Positions 46,240 through 58,629 of a DNA stretch of 64,000 nt are shown in pieces (position 1 is the stretch's first letter; every line of letters begins with the position of its first letter). The stretch is from Chelydra serpentina (Eukaryota; Chordata; Testudines; Chelydridae). A program made the position numbers and the translations under genes. Below the pieces are notes generated by a model. The model did not search any database. It saw nothing but the letters and a program-made list of their open reading frames with translations, and had not been told where the DNA came from. The stretch covers positions 12,855,501-12,919,500 of the forward strand of contig JBAIAC010000030.1 in assembly GCA_037349315.1 (NCBI GenBank), written 5' to 3'.

Positions 46240-47995
46240 CCATATTTGGGTTCTCAGGATAAAATTCAAACTTTGTGCAGGCAACCAAGACAAGGCTTAC
46301 ATGCTACTTAAGTCCTACTTAAGACCAACTTTGAAGACTTAAGTGGGACTTAAGTGACACACAGGCCTGTGTTGGCCCTCTACACCGAGATGAGTTTTAC
46401 ACTTAGTGAACGCATAAATGAAAAGGCATATGTTTCTTTGTTGTTATAATTATTTTAACTGTGACAAGCTACCCAGGACTTGCCACAACACTTCTAATAT
46501 AAGGCAGTCTAGGTGCCAAAGTCAGCCACTGAAGCCAGTATAGTTACTGTATTTGATCCTAGTCCATAGCATCACATAGTGTTCATGTCATTGAACATTT
46601 TGGATATGAAATTTCCTTTCAGGTGTGTTTGTTCACACATAATGCTATAAAACAATTTTACCCGTAAAATAAATGTGTAAAAGATGGAATCTAATTAATT
46701 CTCACCTCTGTTTCTCTGCTTATTCATGGTTAGAGTTCCCCACCCCCTTTTTTTTTTTTTTTTTTTTTGGAAATTTCAGAGCACAGGTTGAAGATGGGAG
46801 GAATTATCTTAGCTAACACGAATAACAGTGCAGAAAATCTGTGTCCATCAGTGATGAAAATTCTATAGGTATCTCTGGATCTTGTGTAGTTACTGCTTTC
46901 TGCACCCAACGTCCTTCAGGGAGACAGTCACAAATACACATGCTGTTCCTGAGTAATGCATTTTGATCGCTGATGTAGCTGACACGTGTTTTCTTTTTCT
47001 TTTTTAAAAGAATACATAGTCAGGCAACACCCTAGTGACTTACACAGCTGCAGATGCTGAAGGGCACGAATTATTCCAGCTAGGGTCAGCATTAACTTAC
47101 ATTTTAAAAATGTCTTTCTGTTTGTATACTGTGATGAACTGCTATGATTTCACCATCCACCCGTGTCAGATTAGATCCCAGTTAGCGGGGCTTTCTCAAC
47201 TCACATGAAGACAACATGCAAGTCTACAGATCTCTTCTATTTTACTTTGCAAGACAGAATTATACTAGCTGAGCTAAACTTTAGTATGGAAGGTCACATA
47301 AGGCCCATTGACAATGGTAAATTTCAGTGATTCACACACTGAACCATATGATAGAGATGGAACGCCTGAGGGGTAAGTCATGCCCCTACCTATTTATCAC
47401 AGGTGGGTGTGGAGGGCCTTGCCGTAGAATTGGTGTTATTCTTGCTGAACAGGAAGGAGAATGGAAGTCTAGAAACAAGAAGTGGCAGGAAAAGCCTGCC
47501 CCAGGGGTTCCACGCTCTCTTCTATTGTGGAGCTGTTCTTTACAGGGACTCCTCCCCGCAAGGGAGTTTTCGGATGTGATGGGCTAGGGAGAAGCCAGAC
47601 AGTGGATATCTGACTGGACTCAGGGGCCATTCCCCATTGGAAGAGGGGAGCATGCCACATGTAAGGACTGCTGTAGCCTTGACTCTGTAATAACAAAAAC
47701 AATGCTGATTCAAGTCACTGAATGTCTTGGGCCCAGGGTATCTAAAAGATGGCCTAAAGCTCTGAGATGAAGTCAGTAGTCAACTACTCTGCTCCTCAGT
47801 CACAATGGAACTTTCTACCATATGGATGAAATTCATCTGTGTGAGAGACAGAACTTTTTGGGGGGATAGTTCAAAGCGGTGGTCTGAACACCCCCAAGAA
47901 ATACGGCCCATCACAAATCTCACTACTTTCCAAACCAAGTGCAAAGCACATTTATTTGACCTTGCTTTATCTAATATAAACATATAGCAATGCAT
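46240..47995. other. Gene-less stretch with a poly-T tract
   Basis: A 21-nt T run lies at 46748-46768. Frames of 75-106 codons have no domain. Confidence 0.5.
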
Positions 47996-47999
47996 GTGA

Positions 48000-48300
48000 A
48001 ATTCCATTTCACAGAGGATTTTGAGATTTCAAAATTTGTTTTCATTCAGAATGAAATCCAAACATTTTGAAATTCTCCATGAAAAAAAGTTCTGAAACCG
48101 CCCCCGCCCCCTTCATTTTGGATCACCTGGAACATCTCACTTACATTTCAACTTTAAATACATTTTATAGTATACTATATCATACAAAATAAAAATATTT
48201 TGTCAATAGGAAAAATCAAAACGTTTCATTCCAAAAATGTTGAAACAGAATGTTTCAACACAACACTTCTTTTCTCCCTTTTTCTCTCTGAAAAAAATTC
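48000..48300. repeat. AT-rich dispersed repeat
   Basis: 'tttgagatttcaaaatttgt', 'catgaaaaaaagttctgaaa' and 'gttgaaacagaatgtttcaa' place it in the GAAATGTTTC family. Confidence 0.5.
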
Positions 48301-48525
48301 TGCAAAATGGACATGTCATGATGGAACTGCATTTTCAGATGGAAAATTGTTCCATCAAGGGTTTTGCAAACTACCCTGTCCATCACAAAACACTCTGCTG
48401 CATACACTTTTCCCCCTGGGGAGAGGATGAAAGAGTAAACACATGATAATTGTTAGTCATATTGTTTAATTCACTGCCGGAAGGTACTCAGATACTACAG
48501 TGATGAGCACAGTATAAGAACCTAT

Positions 48526-48558
48526 ATAGAATAGAATAGAATAGACTAGAATAGAATT
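48526..48558. repeat. (GAATA)n short tandem repeat
   Basis: About six units of AGAAT/ATAGA with one interruption ('agact'). Confidence 0.85.
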
Positions 48559-48857
48559 CACAGACCACAGGCCAGGATTCCTTGTCCCTAAGACCTACTG
48601 CTAAACACCCCTATAAAAAGCCTGTGCACAGGGAGAACGATTTGCCTGGGAACGAATGGCATCTACGAAAGATCCTACATTTCAAATAAAGTAATAAGGG
48701 TCAAATCTGACTTTCTTTAACTTCCACTGAAATCTATAGGATTTATAGCATATAGATTCTGGCCCTAAATGGATTAGATTTGGGGGCATTTAAAACTGAT
48801 TTTTTTAAATAAATATTTATGAGTTATTTCACTCCTGGCATATCAAGACCCATATTA

Positions 48858-48968
48858 GTGCTCAGTTCTGCAAGCCATACTCGTCGTGAGTGGCCCTGTC
48901 TTACTCAGTTCCATTGTCGTCTGCTCAAGTGAGTGTTCCTCACTGCAAGGCTTGCAGAATCGGGCCTT
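48858..48968. repeat. Small palindromic repeat
   Basis: The left edge 'gttctgcaagcc' is inverted at the right edge as 'ggcttgcagaatc', and the interior has 'actcgtcgtgagtgg' against 'caagtgagtgttcctcact'. The ~110-bp hairpin-forming unit resembles a dispersed MITE. Similar words occur at 51240-51362. Confidence 0.5.
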
Positions 48969-48969
48969 C

Positions 48970-50530
48970 TCTTGTTCTATCAGAACATGTTACTGCATTC
49001 TGTTCAAATACATTGAAAAAATGTGTTGCATTTTATCTGGTTATGTGAAGTTACAATATGTGATGTCACCACATGGGATGTAACCAAATGTAATGTAACA
49101 CACATTTGAGCTAACCTCTCTTTTCCATTGTGGGTAGGAGTAAATTACAGATAGGAGTTTACCATAATTAACCACAAACTGGCAAGCAGGCCTATTTTCT
49201 GTCTACCCACATTACTATCAAGTTAGCTTGGCCATTCTCAAGTTCACTTGTAAAAACAGTTAAAAAACTATAAAAGACATTTAATATAAATCAGTTCTGT
49301 AGATAAATATGTTGTTTACATTATCCAAAATATTTGGAATGGAGCCTTAAATCCAGGGAATTGATTTGGCGGGGCACGTTTGGTGAATGTTATATGCCTG
49401 GTTACAGTTTATCATAAAAAAATGTTGACTTTGTTTTCTGCACAGTTATTCTGCAATGAAAGTCTGAGCTATTGTTACCTTTTAACAATAACACAAGTCT
49501 GAATCATGAACAGCAGCTGTCCACAATGTGTGCCTCCTACAGCTGAAATCACTTGTTCATTTATTATTCCAAAGGAGCAAATAAGGGCAGAAATCTTTTA
49601 AAAAATCATCATTTTAAAAGACTAAGTATCAGTCTGTTCTTTTTGCCTTTGATCTTCTGTAATCACAGAACCAGATTTCTGTAAATATTCAGTATGTGGC
49701 CTTTAAAGAAATTCCAGATATTCAGTTGCAACCATTAATTACCTACCTGCTTCAGTCAAACAGCAACCTTATTTCAAATGTAAGATTTTTTTAATCTGGA
49801 AGAATGCTTCAAACATATAAACATTTAACTGAGTCTCAGAAAAGGCATGTCTATCTGTTGAGGGTATGGGGACAGAAAAGGCATGTCTAGAAAGTTAAGC
49901 ACTCTGTTATTATCAATTTGTCTTTTAGTATTTCACCAGTGGTTCTGTTTTGCAACATGTGTTAACACACGAGTAAATACGTTCTTTTGAATGAGACTCC
50001 AAAAGAACACTTTGTATTGTATTTCATATCTGTATGTTTAGCCATTAACAATTAATTTCACATTTTCATGTTGTAAAGTATGTCTCTTCCTCCTAACCCC
50101 TTAGAACTCACAGCTTCAATGGCTTGGACCAGACTGTTAAGGATTGTCCCTTTTGTTTCACACATGTGATTCCCATCTTTCTTCAATACTTACTGCAATC
50201 TCTTGCAATTGTGGAATATTGGCATACGCAACAAAACATAAGAATACAGGGTACGTCTAAGAACAGAGCTTGCACTTTTCAACACAAATTCAGTTTTTAT
50301 CTGATTACTTAAGTGGTTGATAGAAGTTTAGCAAAAACTAGATAAACTCATGTGAATGGGCTGAGTCCCTACCCTGTTCTCAGCAGAGCACACAGGGCAT
50401 GAAGCAGTATCTAAATTCATCTCCTTCCTGGGTGTGATTTTATCAGAAACAAGTCCATCACGTCAGCCTAAGCTTCAGCCCTGAGTGTTGCTTTTGCTAG
50501 CATTTCCCTCCCTGACCTCCTGTTCTTTTT
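48970..50530. other. Gene-less stretch
   Basis: Nothing supported beyond a 17-bp direct repeat ('cagaaaaggcatgtcta', 49837-49853 and 49873-49889). Confidence 0.5.
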
Positions 50531-50534
50531 GCTG

Positions 50535-50566
50535 ACACAGACTAACACGGCTGCTACTCTGAATCC
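50535..50566 (+). mobile_element. Terminal scrap of a Penelope-like element
   Basis: 'cacagactaacacggctgct' followed by 'actctgaat' equals the extreme 3' end of lineage A (5379-5397). Only the last ~30 bp are present. Confidence 0.6.
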
Positions 50567-50569
50567 TAC

Positions 50570-53180
50570 CTCTTGTATATCCAGAGCAGAATTAATAAGT
50601 CAACAGAACATCAGTGACTCTCTGACACCTACTGACAGGGTAGGTCAACTAAAGAATTCTGCCATCCTATTCTGTGCACGTGTAAAAAAATGGTTTCCAA
50701 TTCTGCCCTGTTCAAGTTTATAGATCATGCCTATCACCGCAGAATCTGAACTTCCTACAAAGCACACAGATCAAGATGATGGATCCGTCCAACCTAAGGA
50801 ACTTGTTCAAACTGAACTCATGCACCAAATACTGCTCTGGGGTCTCATTGACTTCAATGGAACCATTCAGATGAGTGAAGTTATGCTCATGGATAAGTGT
50901 TTGTAAGGTATGGACTTAATCTCTCTTGCTTCTACTAAGAAGCTATTTTCATCAAAAATGGTCTTAGTGCCTCTAAGTCAAGATTGATTGTTTGTGATTT
51001 CATTTTGCAAAGTAAGCTAACTTTATTTCATCTTGTGTTTTAATGCAAAGAATTTACTAAGCTGACTTTGAGGGCCAACCACATTTCTTCTGGAACTAGT
51101 CCTTTCTCTTAACTTTGGACTGTGATCTCCTCCTTCTCTTGCCTCTCTTTTTATATTTCATTTCATTCTATGTTTTTATAGGTGTATTTACTACAAATTT
51201 GGTATACATTTTTAAGTGATTTAGGAGAGTTCTTTATTTTAGATGCGCCCAATCATGAAATCCTTACTCAGATGAGTAGCCCTTGATCGAATGTGTTGTC
51301 CCATTGACCCTATTTTCAGGAATAAAGGCTACTTAGGTGACAAACAATTTGCAGAACTGGGCCCTAGATGACTAAAAACCTTTATGGACTCTAAACATAT
51401 CAAAAGTCAGCTACTTAATGCTAATGTTTTGCCCATGTAATGTTATTGTTTAATGCTTTAACTATTGCTATAGTTAAGAGCTGCACTGCTATTTATCACC
51501 AAGGACATGAAAAAAGAGAGTATGGTGCTGCGACTTATTGCATTAAGAGATCGTTTTAACAGATTGTTTAGTTTTGGTAATATAATTTGACATCTAAACA
51601 TAAGCTGAGAGGGATCTCCCACAAAACCTTTGATAATATGATTCATTGTCAAATGTTTGTTTTGCCTATCTGGTACTCATTAATTAATTCTTTTTAATAT
51701 AGCTTGGATTTACTGATTTGGAAAAAGAGAATTATTCTTATTGATGTTGCTAAAATATCCAGGTGGCTTGAATTTCACAAACTAGATGGTATAATCTAGC
51801 ACATTTGTGTAGACCTAATCAAATCTCTGCTAACAGATGTGAAGAGCCCAGTATGGGAGCAAATGTTTGTGTCTATATGATAATTAAATTATCTCAATAA
51901 AGAGAATAAATGAACAATGATGACCATAGTTTTTCTAAACCTAGGTTATCTTCTTTATGCAAAGCCTCTATTAACTCCTTTAATAATCAGGCAAGACTTG
52001 ACGTTTTGAGTTAAAAAATGGATGCTGTATTTCAGGCAGCACTTGTACTCAAATCTAACATCCAGGTAACTCATTTAACAATGTCTGGACAAACCCGCTA
52101 TGGGCAGAAAGTAAATTAATCTCATTGCCAGTGATGTTAGAATGTCTGCATTTGATGTCTCTCTCTAAACAGCAAAGGCTTCACTAGTCCATGTTTTAAT
52201 TCCTCTGCTAATGCTGTGGCTTGGGGAATTATCATTTTAATTAATTGATCATACCACAGAGATCCTTTGCCAGATTTTTACAGGTATTTAGGCACTTTAA
52301 GATTCAGATAAGCACCTAGTGGAACTTGAATTCAATGGGAGTTAGGCACTTTTGAAAGTCCCATTAGGGAGTTATCTCAATCTTTAGGCACCTAGATACC
52401 AATAAAAATTTGGCCCCTTAAATCTAGCTTGCCACACAGCCCAGGCAGATAACTTCATTTTAGTGCCAGCAATATGTAGCCAGAATCTGAACTTTAATGT
52501 ACCGCTGATAATCTTTTCCCCTGTACTTCATCTTGGAGATAGATAGAAAAACAAATTTTATGAGGTGAAAAACATTTTAATGTATTCCACTATTAAAGGT
52601 GGGCATGTGGAAGTGAGACACCTAAATAAGAAAAGGAAGATAGTCCTTAGTAGTGGTATTAGTCCTTAGTAGCTGTATTAGTTATCATTAAGCAGGCTAA
52701 GTTGCAGCTGGAGTTCAAATCACGTTTGACCATGTTTTTGCTACAAACATAGGAACAATTCTTTCTCTGTTCACTTTACTCCATACTCTGACCTTGCTGG
52801 AGGCTAAGTAATGTCACCAGCTGCATGTGTAACATGGTCACTGGCGATGAAAAGCAAACCAGTGTAGCTCGCCTAGGGATGCAACCCCTTTTAACATATC
52901 TAACATTCTTGCAGGTGTGGTTGCTTTATTTGTGTGTTTAACTGTTTGTTTATTTGCCTGACTAATCAACTCAAGTCCACGTACTTATCGTGGCTAGATC
53001 CTTCTGATTTAACATTCCTAATACTTTTGGTGTTTATGGTATAGATTGTTTCCAGTCTTAAGATGTAGAAGACAAAGGATAGAAGCAAAAGAGATTAAGG
53101 CTTTTTCCTAAAATTAAACAGCTATCTTGGTTTTCAAGCAACTAGACCATGACATATCGAAATAAAAATACTGTCCTGCT
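50570..53180. other. Gene-less stretch
   Basis: 51240-51362 is palindromic ('tgaaatccttactcagatga' against 'ggctacttaggtgacaaac'). 52260-52420 is a copy of the 'ttaggcacttttgaaa' repeat. 52641-52678 is a 19-bp tandem duplication. No gene is seen. Confidence 0.5.
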
Positions 53181-53182
53181 AA

Positions 53183-53569
53183 TCAGGAATACACAGAATG
53201 TGCTCTGGAAGGCTGACATAACCAACAGTATGCAGGGGTAGCCAGAATGTTGGAAACAATTATCGTATTGATGTCGTAAATGGAAATCTTTAGCCAGTCT
53301 GATTGATGCATCAATTTGGTTGAAGTCATTCTAAAGGCTAGATATATATCATTTCTACATTCAGCTAATAGGAACATTTCTGCTGCGCTTTCCTTACTGT
53401 GATGGAGCAAAAGAATGTCAAGAAATGGACCAATTAAACATACCGCAACAAGTCCACATTTAGAAGGTTTTCTGCAAAGTCCTGAAGACAAAGATGGCCA
53501 TGTTGTGACTGGGTTTATATAGGTGTGCATGAGTGCAGGCTGATAACTAAATGCTGTGTAGACATACCC
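53183..53569 (-). other. Unassigned 133-codon frame beside a Harbinger-type end
   Basis: An uninterrupted minus-strand frame (53584-53183, 133 codons) starts in a Harbinger-like terminus, GGGTATGTCTACACAGCAT (complement of 53569-53551), with TAA at 53570-53572 on the plus strand. The protein is Leu/Ile/Cys-rich without a domain I recognise. It does not resemble the transposase or a Myb-like partner. No matching inverted end was found to the left. It is most likely a chance frame in a truncated non-autonomous element. Confidence 0.3.
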
Positions 53570-53584
53570 TAAGATGAGACTCAC

Positions 53585-54150
53585 CGTGTCAAGACAAAAT
53601 GTGAAGCCCTTATCCTACTATTCCAGATAAATGCACCAGATGAATAGCAAATGCCAAACACATCGTCGACTTACTCTGTTTTACCCAGGAATGCATGACC
53701 TACAAATGTCCACTCTCTAACACACACACTGAAGGGAAAGTCATCCCAAGGTATGTCATCCTCTGCAATGGTAGGTTGTATCTTACTTGTAGAAGAAGCC
53801 AAAGTCTGGAGCACTATCTCCACTCACCACCTCTTAGGATACTTGCTAAACCCTGATAAATATAACAGTATTTATCCTTCATATGGGCTTCTCAGTCAAT
53901 GCGTCACTTTTTAGGAGCTCTTTTTTAGAGTGAGAGTTTTCAGGGCAAGGCATATACCTTCACTAGACCCTTCTATTCAAGCCTCCTGCATTGTAGCTCA
54001 GCTGCCCAACAGCAACAATGACCCCTCGGCAGACCACTAGGCTCCCTCTCTCAGGGCTAGATTGTGCTGGTAGGCACAGCCTTGAGCAAGGAGTGGTGCA
54101 TAAGCTAGAGTAGCCCATGGATGTCTTGTGACTCAGAGACATCCCAGAGA
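53585..54150. other. Gene-less stretch
   Basis: Nothing supported. Confidence 0.45.
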
Positions 54151-54155
54151 CATAT

Positions 54156-55580
54156 TAATAAGAACATAAGAATGGCCATAATGGGACAGACCAATGGTGC
54201 AACTAGGCCAGTATCCTGTCTTCCGATGGGTGGCCAGTGCCAGATACTTCAGAGGGAATGAAGAGAACAGGGCAATTACTGAGTGCTCCATCCCCTGTTG
54301 TCTAGTCCCAGCATCTGGCAGTCAGAGGCTGAGGGACACCCAGAGCATGGGATTGCATTCCTGACCATCTTGGCTAATAGCCATTGATGGATCTATCCTC
54401 CATTAACCTATCTAATTATTTTTTAAATCAATTTATAGTTTTGGCCTTCACAACATCCCCTGGCAACCAGTTCCTCAGGTTGACTGTTCGTTGTATGAAG
54501 AAGTACTTCCTTTTGTTTGTTTTAAACCTGCTGCCTATTCATTTAATTGGTTCTTGTGTTATGTATTGTGTTATGTGAAGGGGTAAATAACATTTCCTTA
54601 TTCACTTTCTCCACACCATTCATGATTTTATAGATCTCTATCATATCCCCCTTTAGTCATCTTTTTTCTAAGCTGAACAGTCCCAATCTTTTTAATTTAT
54701 GACTTATTACTATTTAATTTATCAATTTGTTCCAAAGCCTCCTCTATTGACACCTCAAACTGGGATAGCTCTTCAGAATGGCTCAAGTGTGAGCATCTCC
54801 CTCACATCTTCTGCAGAGAAGACTAATGCAAAGAATTCATTTAGCTTCCCTGCAACGGCCTTGAATTCCCCAAGTGCTCCTTTAGCACCTCAATTGGCCA
54901 GTGGCCCCACTGAGTATTTGCCAGGTTTCCTGCTTCTGATGTGCTTAAAAAATTGCTGTTAGCTTTTGTGTCTTTTGCTAGTAGCTCTTCAACTTGTTTT
55001 TTGGCCTGCCTTATTATACTTTTACACTTGACTTACCAGAGTTTATGTTCCTTTCTATTTTCCTCAGTAGGATTTGACTTCCAATTTTTAAAAGATGTAT
55101 TTTTGTCTCTATCTGCCTTTTTTACTCCATTGTTTAGCCATGGAGGCATTTTTCACTCCTCTTGCTGTCTTTTTTTTTACACATAGTTTGAGCCTCTACT
55201 ATAGTGTTTTTGAAAAGTTTCCATGCAGCTTGCAGGCATTCCACTTTTGTGAGTGTTCCTTTAGATTTCCATTGAACTAGCTTCCTCATTTTGGTGTAGT
55301 TCCCCTTTTTGAAGTTAAATACTATTGTGGGGGGATTTCTTTCATATTTCCCCTCCCCCCATGAGTGTGTTAAATTTAATTACATTATGATCACTATTAC
55401 CAAGAGGTTCAGCTCTATCCACCTCTTGGACCAGATCCTGTGCACCCTTTATGACTAAATCAAAAATTGCCTGTCTCCTTGTGGGTTCTAGCTGCTCCAA
55501 GAAGCAGTCATTATCTCCCTGATTCCCTTTTACTCACCCCAACTTATTTAGTCTCATAGCTCCCCTTATTTCCAATGTGA
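54156..55580 (-). mobile_element. CR1 LINE with internal deletion of the RT core
   Basis: The minus strand gives CR1 pol order in two blocks. From about 55560 down to 54705: the endonuclease end (RAEPLGNSDHNVI, catalytic SDH at 55395-55387) and the linker up to LNEFFALVFSAEDVRE (about 54830). The reading then stops around 54700. From 54695 down to 54156 it resumes at the far C-terminal and 3' untranslated region ('gttgtgaaggccaaaactat', 'attcttatgttcttatt'). The reverse transcriptase finger, palm and active-site region, roughly a kilobase or more in a full CR1, is missing. Further frameshifts and stops are present. The copy is dead. Confidence 0.85.
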
Positions 55581-55584
55581 ATTT

Positions 55585-57355
55585 TGTGGTGTGTTTTAAA
55601 TTATTGTTCAATTATTTTCATTTTTTCCACACCCACCCTTTATGGTTTCTGTTTTTCATGGGCATAAAACATTTCAGAAATAAAGGGGTTAAAACTTGTG
55701 AAACAGAATAGCTTCCTCTTTTGCCTTGATTTTTCTCAGAACTGTGTGCCTTTCCTGGGCTTCTTTATGGCTTCATTTCCCTATCATTTTTCATTGTGCA
55801 ACCCAGGCTCAGTATTACAGCCTGCCTTTCTCATAAACATTTCTCCTGAGTTACACAAGTGTGATTTTACTTCAAGTGGAAATAGCCTCCGAATTTGTAA
55901 ATATGCCTTGGTTGAAAAGGAGTTAAAAACACAGTCAAAGAGATTTGCTTTCCTCATTTCTTCCTGTGGATCATGACCTTTGCTTTTTTCAACTTCCTCA
56001 ATTTAGTTTCAGTAAATTGTCATAGAATGGCACAACACCTGCTTTGGGTACTTGAGAAATTGACTTTTCCTGAAAATTACCCTGATCAGTGACCTTGTCT
56101 GGCTACCAAAGGGGTTTGCAGAAGCAACAGAGCTTTATGTGTGGCCATGTTCCATCTTCTGATTGGTATTTAGTCTTTTGAAGTTCAGTTATCTTCTTAA
56201 TGTACAGTATATTTTGAAAAATGCCACAATGCACTTGTTATCTAGAAAACCAAAATACCAGCAAGAAAGACAAAATGCATTTGATCCCATAAGGTACCTA
56301 AAGCAGTATAATTTGAAAGCTTCAAATAATCACTTCCCAGAAAGAACTGTATAATATTTCTCAAACTCCTTAGCTGTTAAAATATTTCTGCGAGACACTG
56401 GCTGGTATCATTACATCCAAGTGATATTTACGAGAAAGGATGTAACACGGCTGACCTTTCATGGCTATCATTCCATTTTTTTTAAGGCACTTCTGTTTGA
56501 AGAAAAAGCAAAAAACTGCTCCTCCACATGCCACACAAGTATCAGGGTCAGAGGTGACTTCTGGAAGCTCAAAAGGTAAAATTATATTTTTATCCTGTAG
56601 CTTTGATTTTGCAGCATAATGCAGGTTTTTTTTTTAAAATTAATTGCTCCATCCTGCTAACAGGTGTTAGTCCTCAAGTGTGGTCCCAAGGGCAGACAGC
56701 CTGGGGATAGTGTAATCCACAGCAACCTTGAGCAAATTGGTCCAGGAGAAAGTTCTGAAGCTATTTCAAGGCTAGATGACATGAGAACCTATGTCCTTGT
56801 CAAATATCAAAGAAAAACAGTTAAGATGTAAACTTATATTAAGCATTGGACTTTATTCTGCCATGCTTTTAGGGTCGAATTGCAGATTTTAGTCAGAAAA
56901 GGGGTATTAGTCCAGAAGCGCCAATCAGGATGGAGGGGAAGCTCATTTAGAATAATATGCATGGCCCTCATCTTATTTTTCACAATTGCTCTGCTTAATT
57001 TAGCTAAGCAGTTTGAGTCATAACTTGTGGCTCTGAATCTGAATCCTGTTCTACCTGCCTCTTGGGCTGATATTCTAGATCTTAAAAGGAAATGCCTGAA
57101 AGGTTACATCACATTTTTTTCTTTTTTTTGCAACTGATGAAGATTTATTGTTTGTAATTTTAGAAAATGTTTAATACACAGAAATGCAAATTCAGTTGGA
57201 ATACATGAAGGCTTTTTTTTAACCTTAAAAAAAAAAGTAGAAACTTGGACCCAGATCCTGCATGTCCCTGTGAACAGACACACCAAGGCCTTCTGGGTCT
57301 ATCTACTTAAACAGCTCCCATGATCGTGATATCTGAGGACCTGCCAATCATTAAT
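55585..57355. other. Gene-less stretch
   Basis: AT-rich. Frames at 55698-55976 and 56163-56354 have no domain. Short poly-A/T runs occur near 57113 and 57215-57237. Confidence 0.5.
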
Positions 57356-57361
57356 AGAATT

Positions 57362-57440
57362 TTATCTTCACGACACCGCTGTGAGGCAGGGGAGTATTAT
57401 CCCCATTTTACAGATTGGGAATTGAGGCACAGAGAGATAG
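57362..57440 (-). mobile_element. MIR-type SINE relic
   Basis: 'ttatccccattttacagatt', 'gggaattgaggcacagagag' and 'ctgtgaggcaggggagta' match the reverse complement of the MIR 3' half. Confidence 0.7.
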
Positions 57441-57444
57441 ATTC

Positions 57445-58620
57445 AGGGTGGGATCCACAAAAGTACTGAGGCGCCCAAGTCCCTGTTTTGGCTCCACTGC
57501 GATCCACAAAACTCCCACCGCACCCTGTAGGCATCTAAACTCATTTGGCACCTACATTTTTCAAGGTAAAAATTCCCTCAGTGCCTAAGTTTCTGCCTCT
57601 GGGCATGTGCACTGCTGTCTCCCTCCAGGCATCCAGATGCCTACCTCCTGCCTCAGCCCCAGAGCGATCCATAAACCAAGGGAAGACAGGTGTTCAGGCA
57701 CAGAAGTCACAAGCAGGGCCCAATCCTGGAGATATGCTCAGAGGGCACCTACCAGATCAGGTCCCATTCAAAGTCCAGCTGGGAGAAGAAGTGGGGGTGC
57801 CAACCTTATAACTTTCCACCCACTGGTTACATCACTTGCCTGGGATATGGGAGATCCAGATTCTGCCAGAGGAGGTGGGGGAAGGATTTGGACAGGGGTC
57901 TCTCACCTCTGAGGAGAGTTCTCTAACCACTGAACTGGGGGATATTCTGATGTGGGGCTCCCTCAAGCTCTCCTGTTGAAGCTGTTCCACAAAAATAATG
58001 AAAGAGTGGTTGTAGCAGGGGGACTGGACCCAGGGTCTTCTACCTCCCAGGAACCCTAAACACTGGAATACAGGGTCATTCCCATTCTTCCCCCTCCCCT
58101 CTGGCCCAGTGACTATTTTAGTATTTGTCCATAGGGGAACAGTCATTGGGCCAGAGAAAGAGAGAATGGGATTGACTTTGCAGTCCACTGGTTACAGCAG
58201 CCACCTTGGCGTCCAGTCCCCCTGCTCTAATCACACTGTCATTATCGATCCACAGTGGACGAGCTTCAACAGATTAAGGGAGCCCCACATCACAATATCC
58301 CATAGCCCAGTGGTCAGAGCATGCGCCTCAGAGGTGGGAATCCAAATCCTCTCTCTCCTTCAGGCCCAGAGGGGGAAATCAAATCTGGGTCTCCCAGGGA
58401 AATGCTCTAAACACAGGGCTAAAAGTGATAAGGTCGTCTCCTCCTCCAGCCATTTTCTGTGGAGTGACTCAGGTGCCCAAGTTATTCCTGTAAGAAAGAG
58501 TTTAGGTGCGTATGCTGTCTTGAGTCCAGGAGGCAGGTGCCTGTCTGTGAATTGCTAAGCAGAGGTACAGCCTTGACTTGGGTGCCCATCTCAGAGAGAG
58601 GGTGGGGACTAGCATACACC
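57445..58620. mobile_element. Large fold-back (palindromic) element, about 1.18 kb
   Basis: The two halves are imperfect inverted copies around a centre near 58115. Examples: 57945-57995 ('gatattctgatgtggggctc', 'tgttgaagctgttccac') against 58250-58310 ('gtggacgagcttcaaca', 'gagccccacatcacaatatc'), and 57837-57860 ('cctgggatatgggagatcca') against 58383-58405 ('aatctgggtctcccaggga'). The outer edges also pair loosely ('ggcgcccaagtccc' at 57471-57484, 'gacttgggtgccca' at 58576-58589). The frames of up to 149 codons here arise from the symmetric sequence and show no domain. The class is unknown. Related scraps lie at 31207-31330 and 31790-31965. Confidence 0.72.
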
Positions 58621-58629
58621 CTTCTGGTC

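Noticed and set aside
57545..58558. Frames of 78-149 codons on both strands
   Set aside because: They arise from the symmetric sequence of the fold-back element and have no domain.
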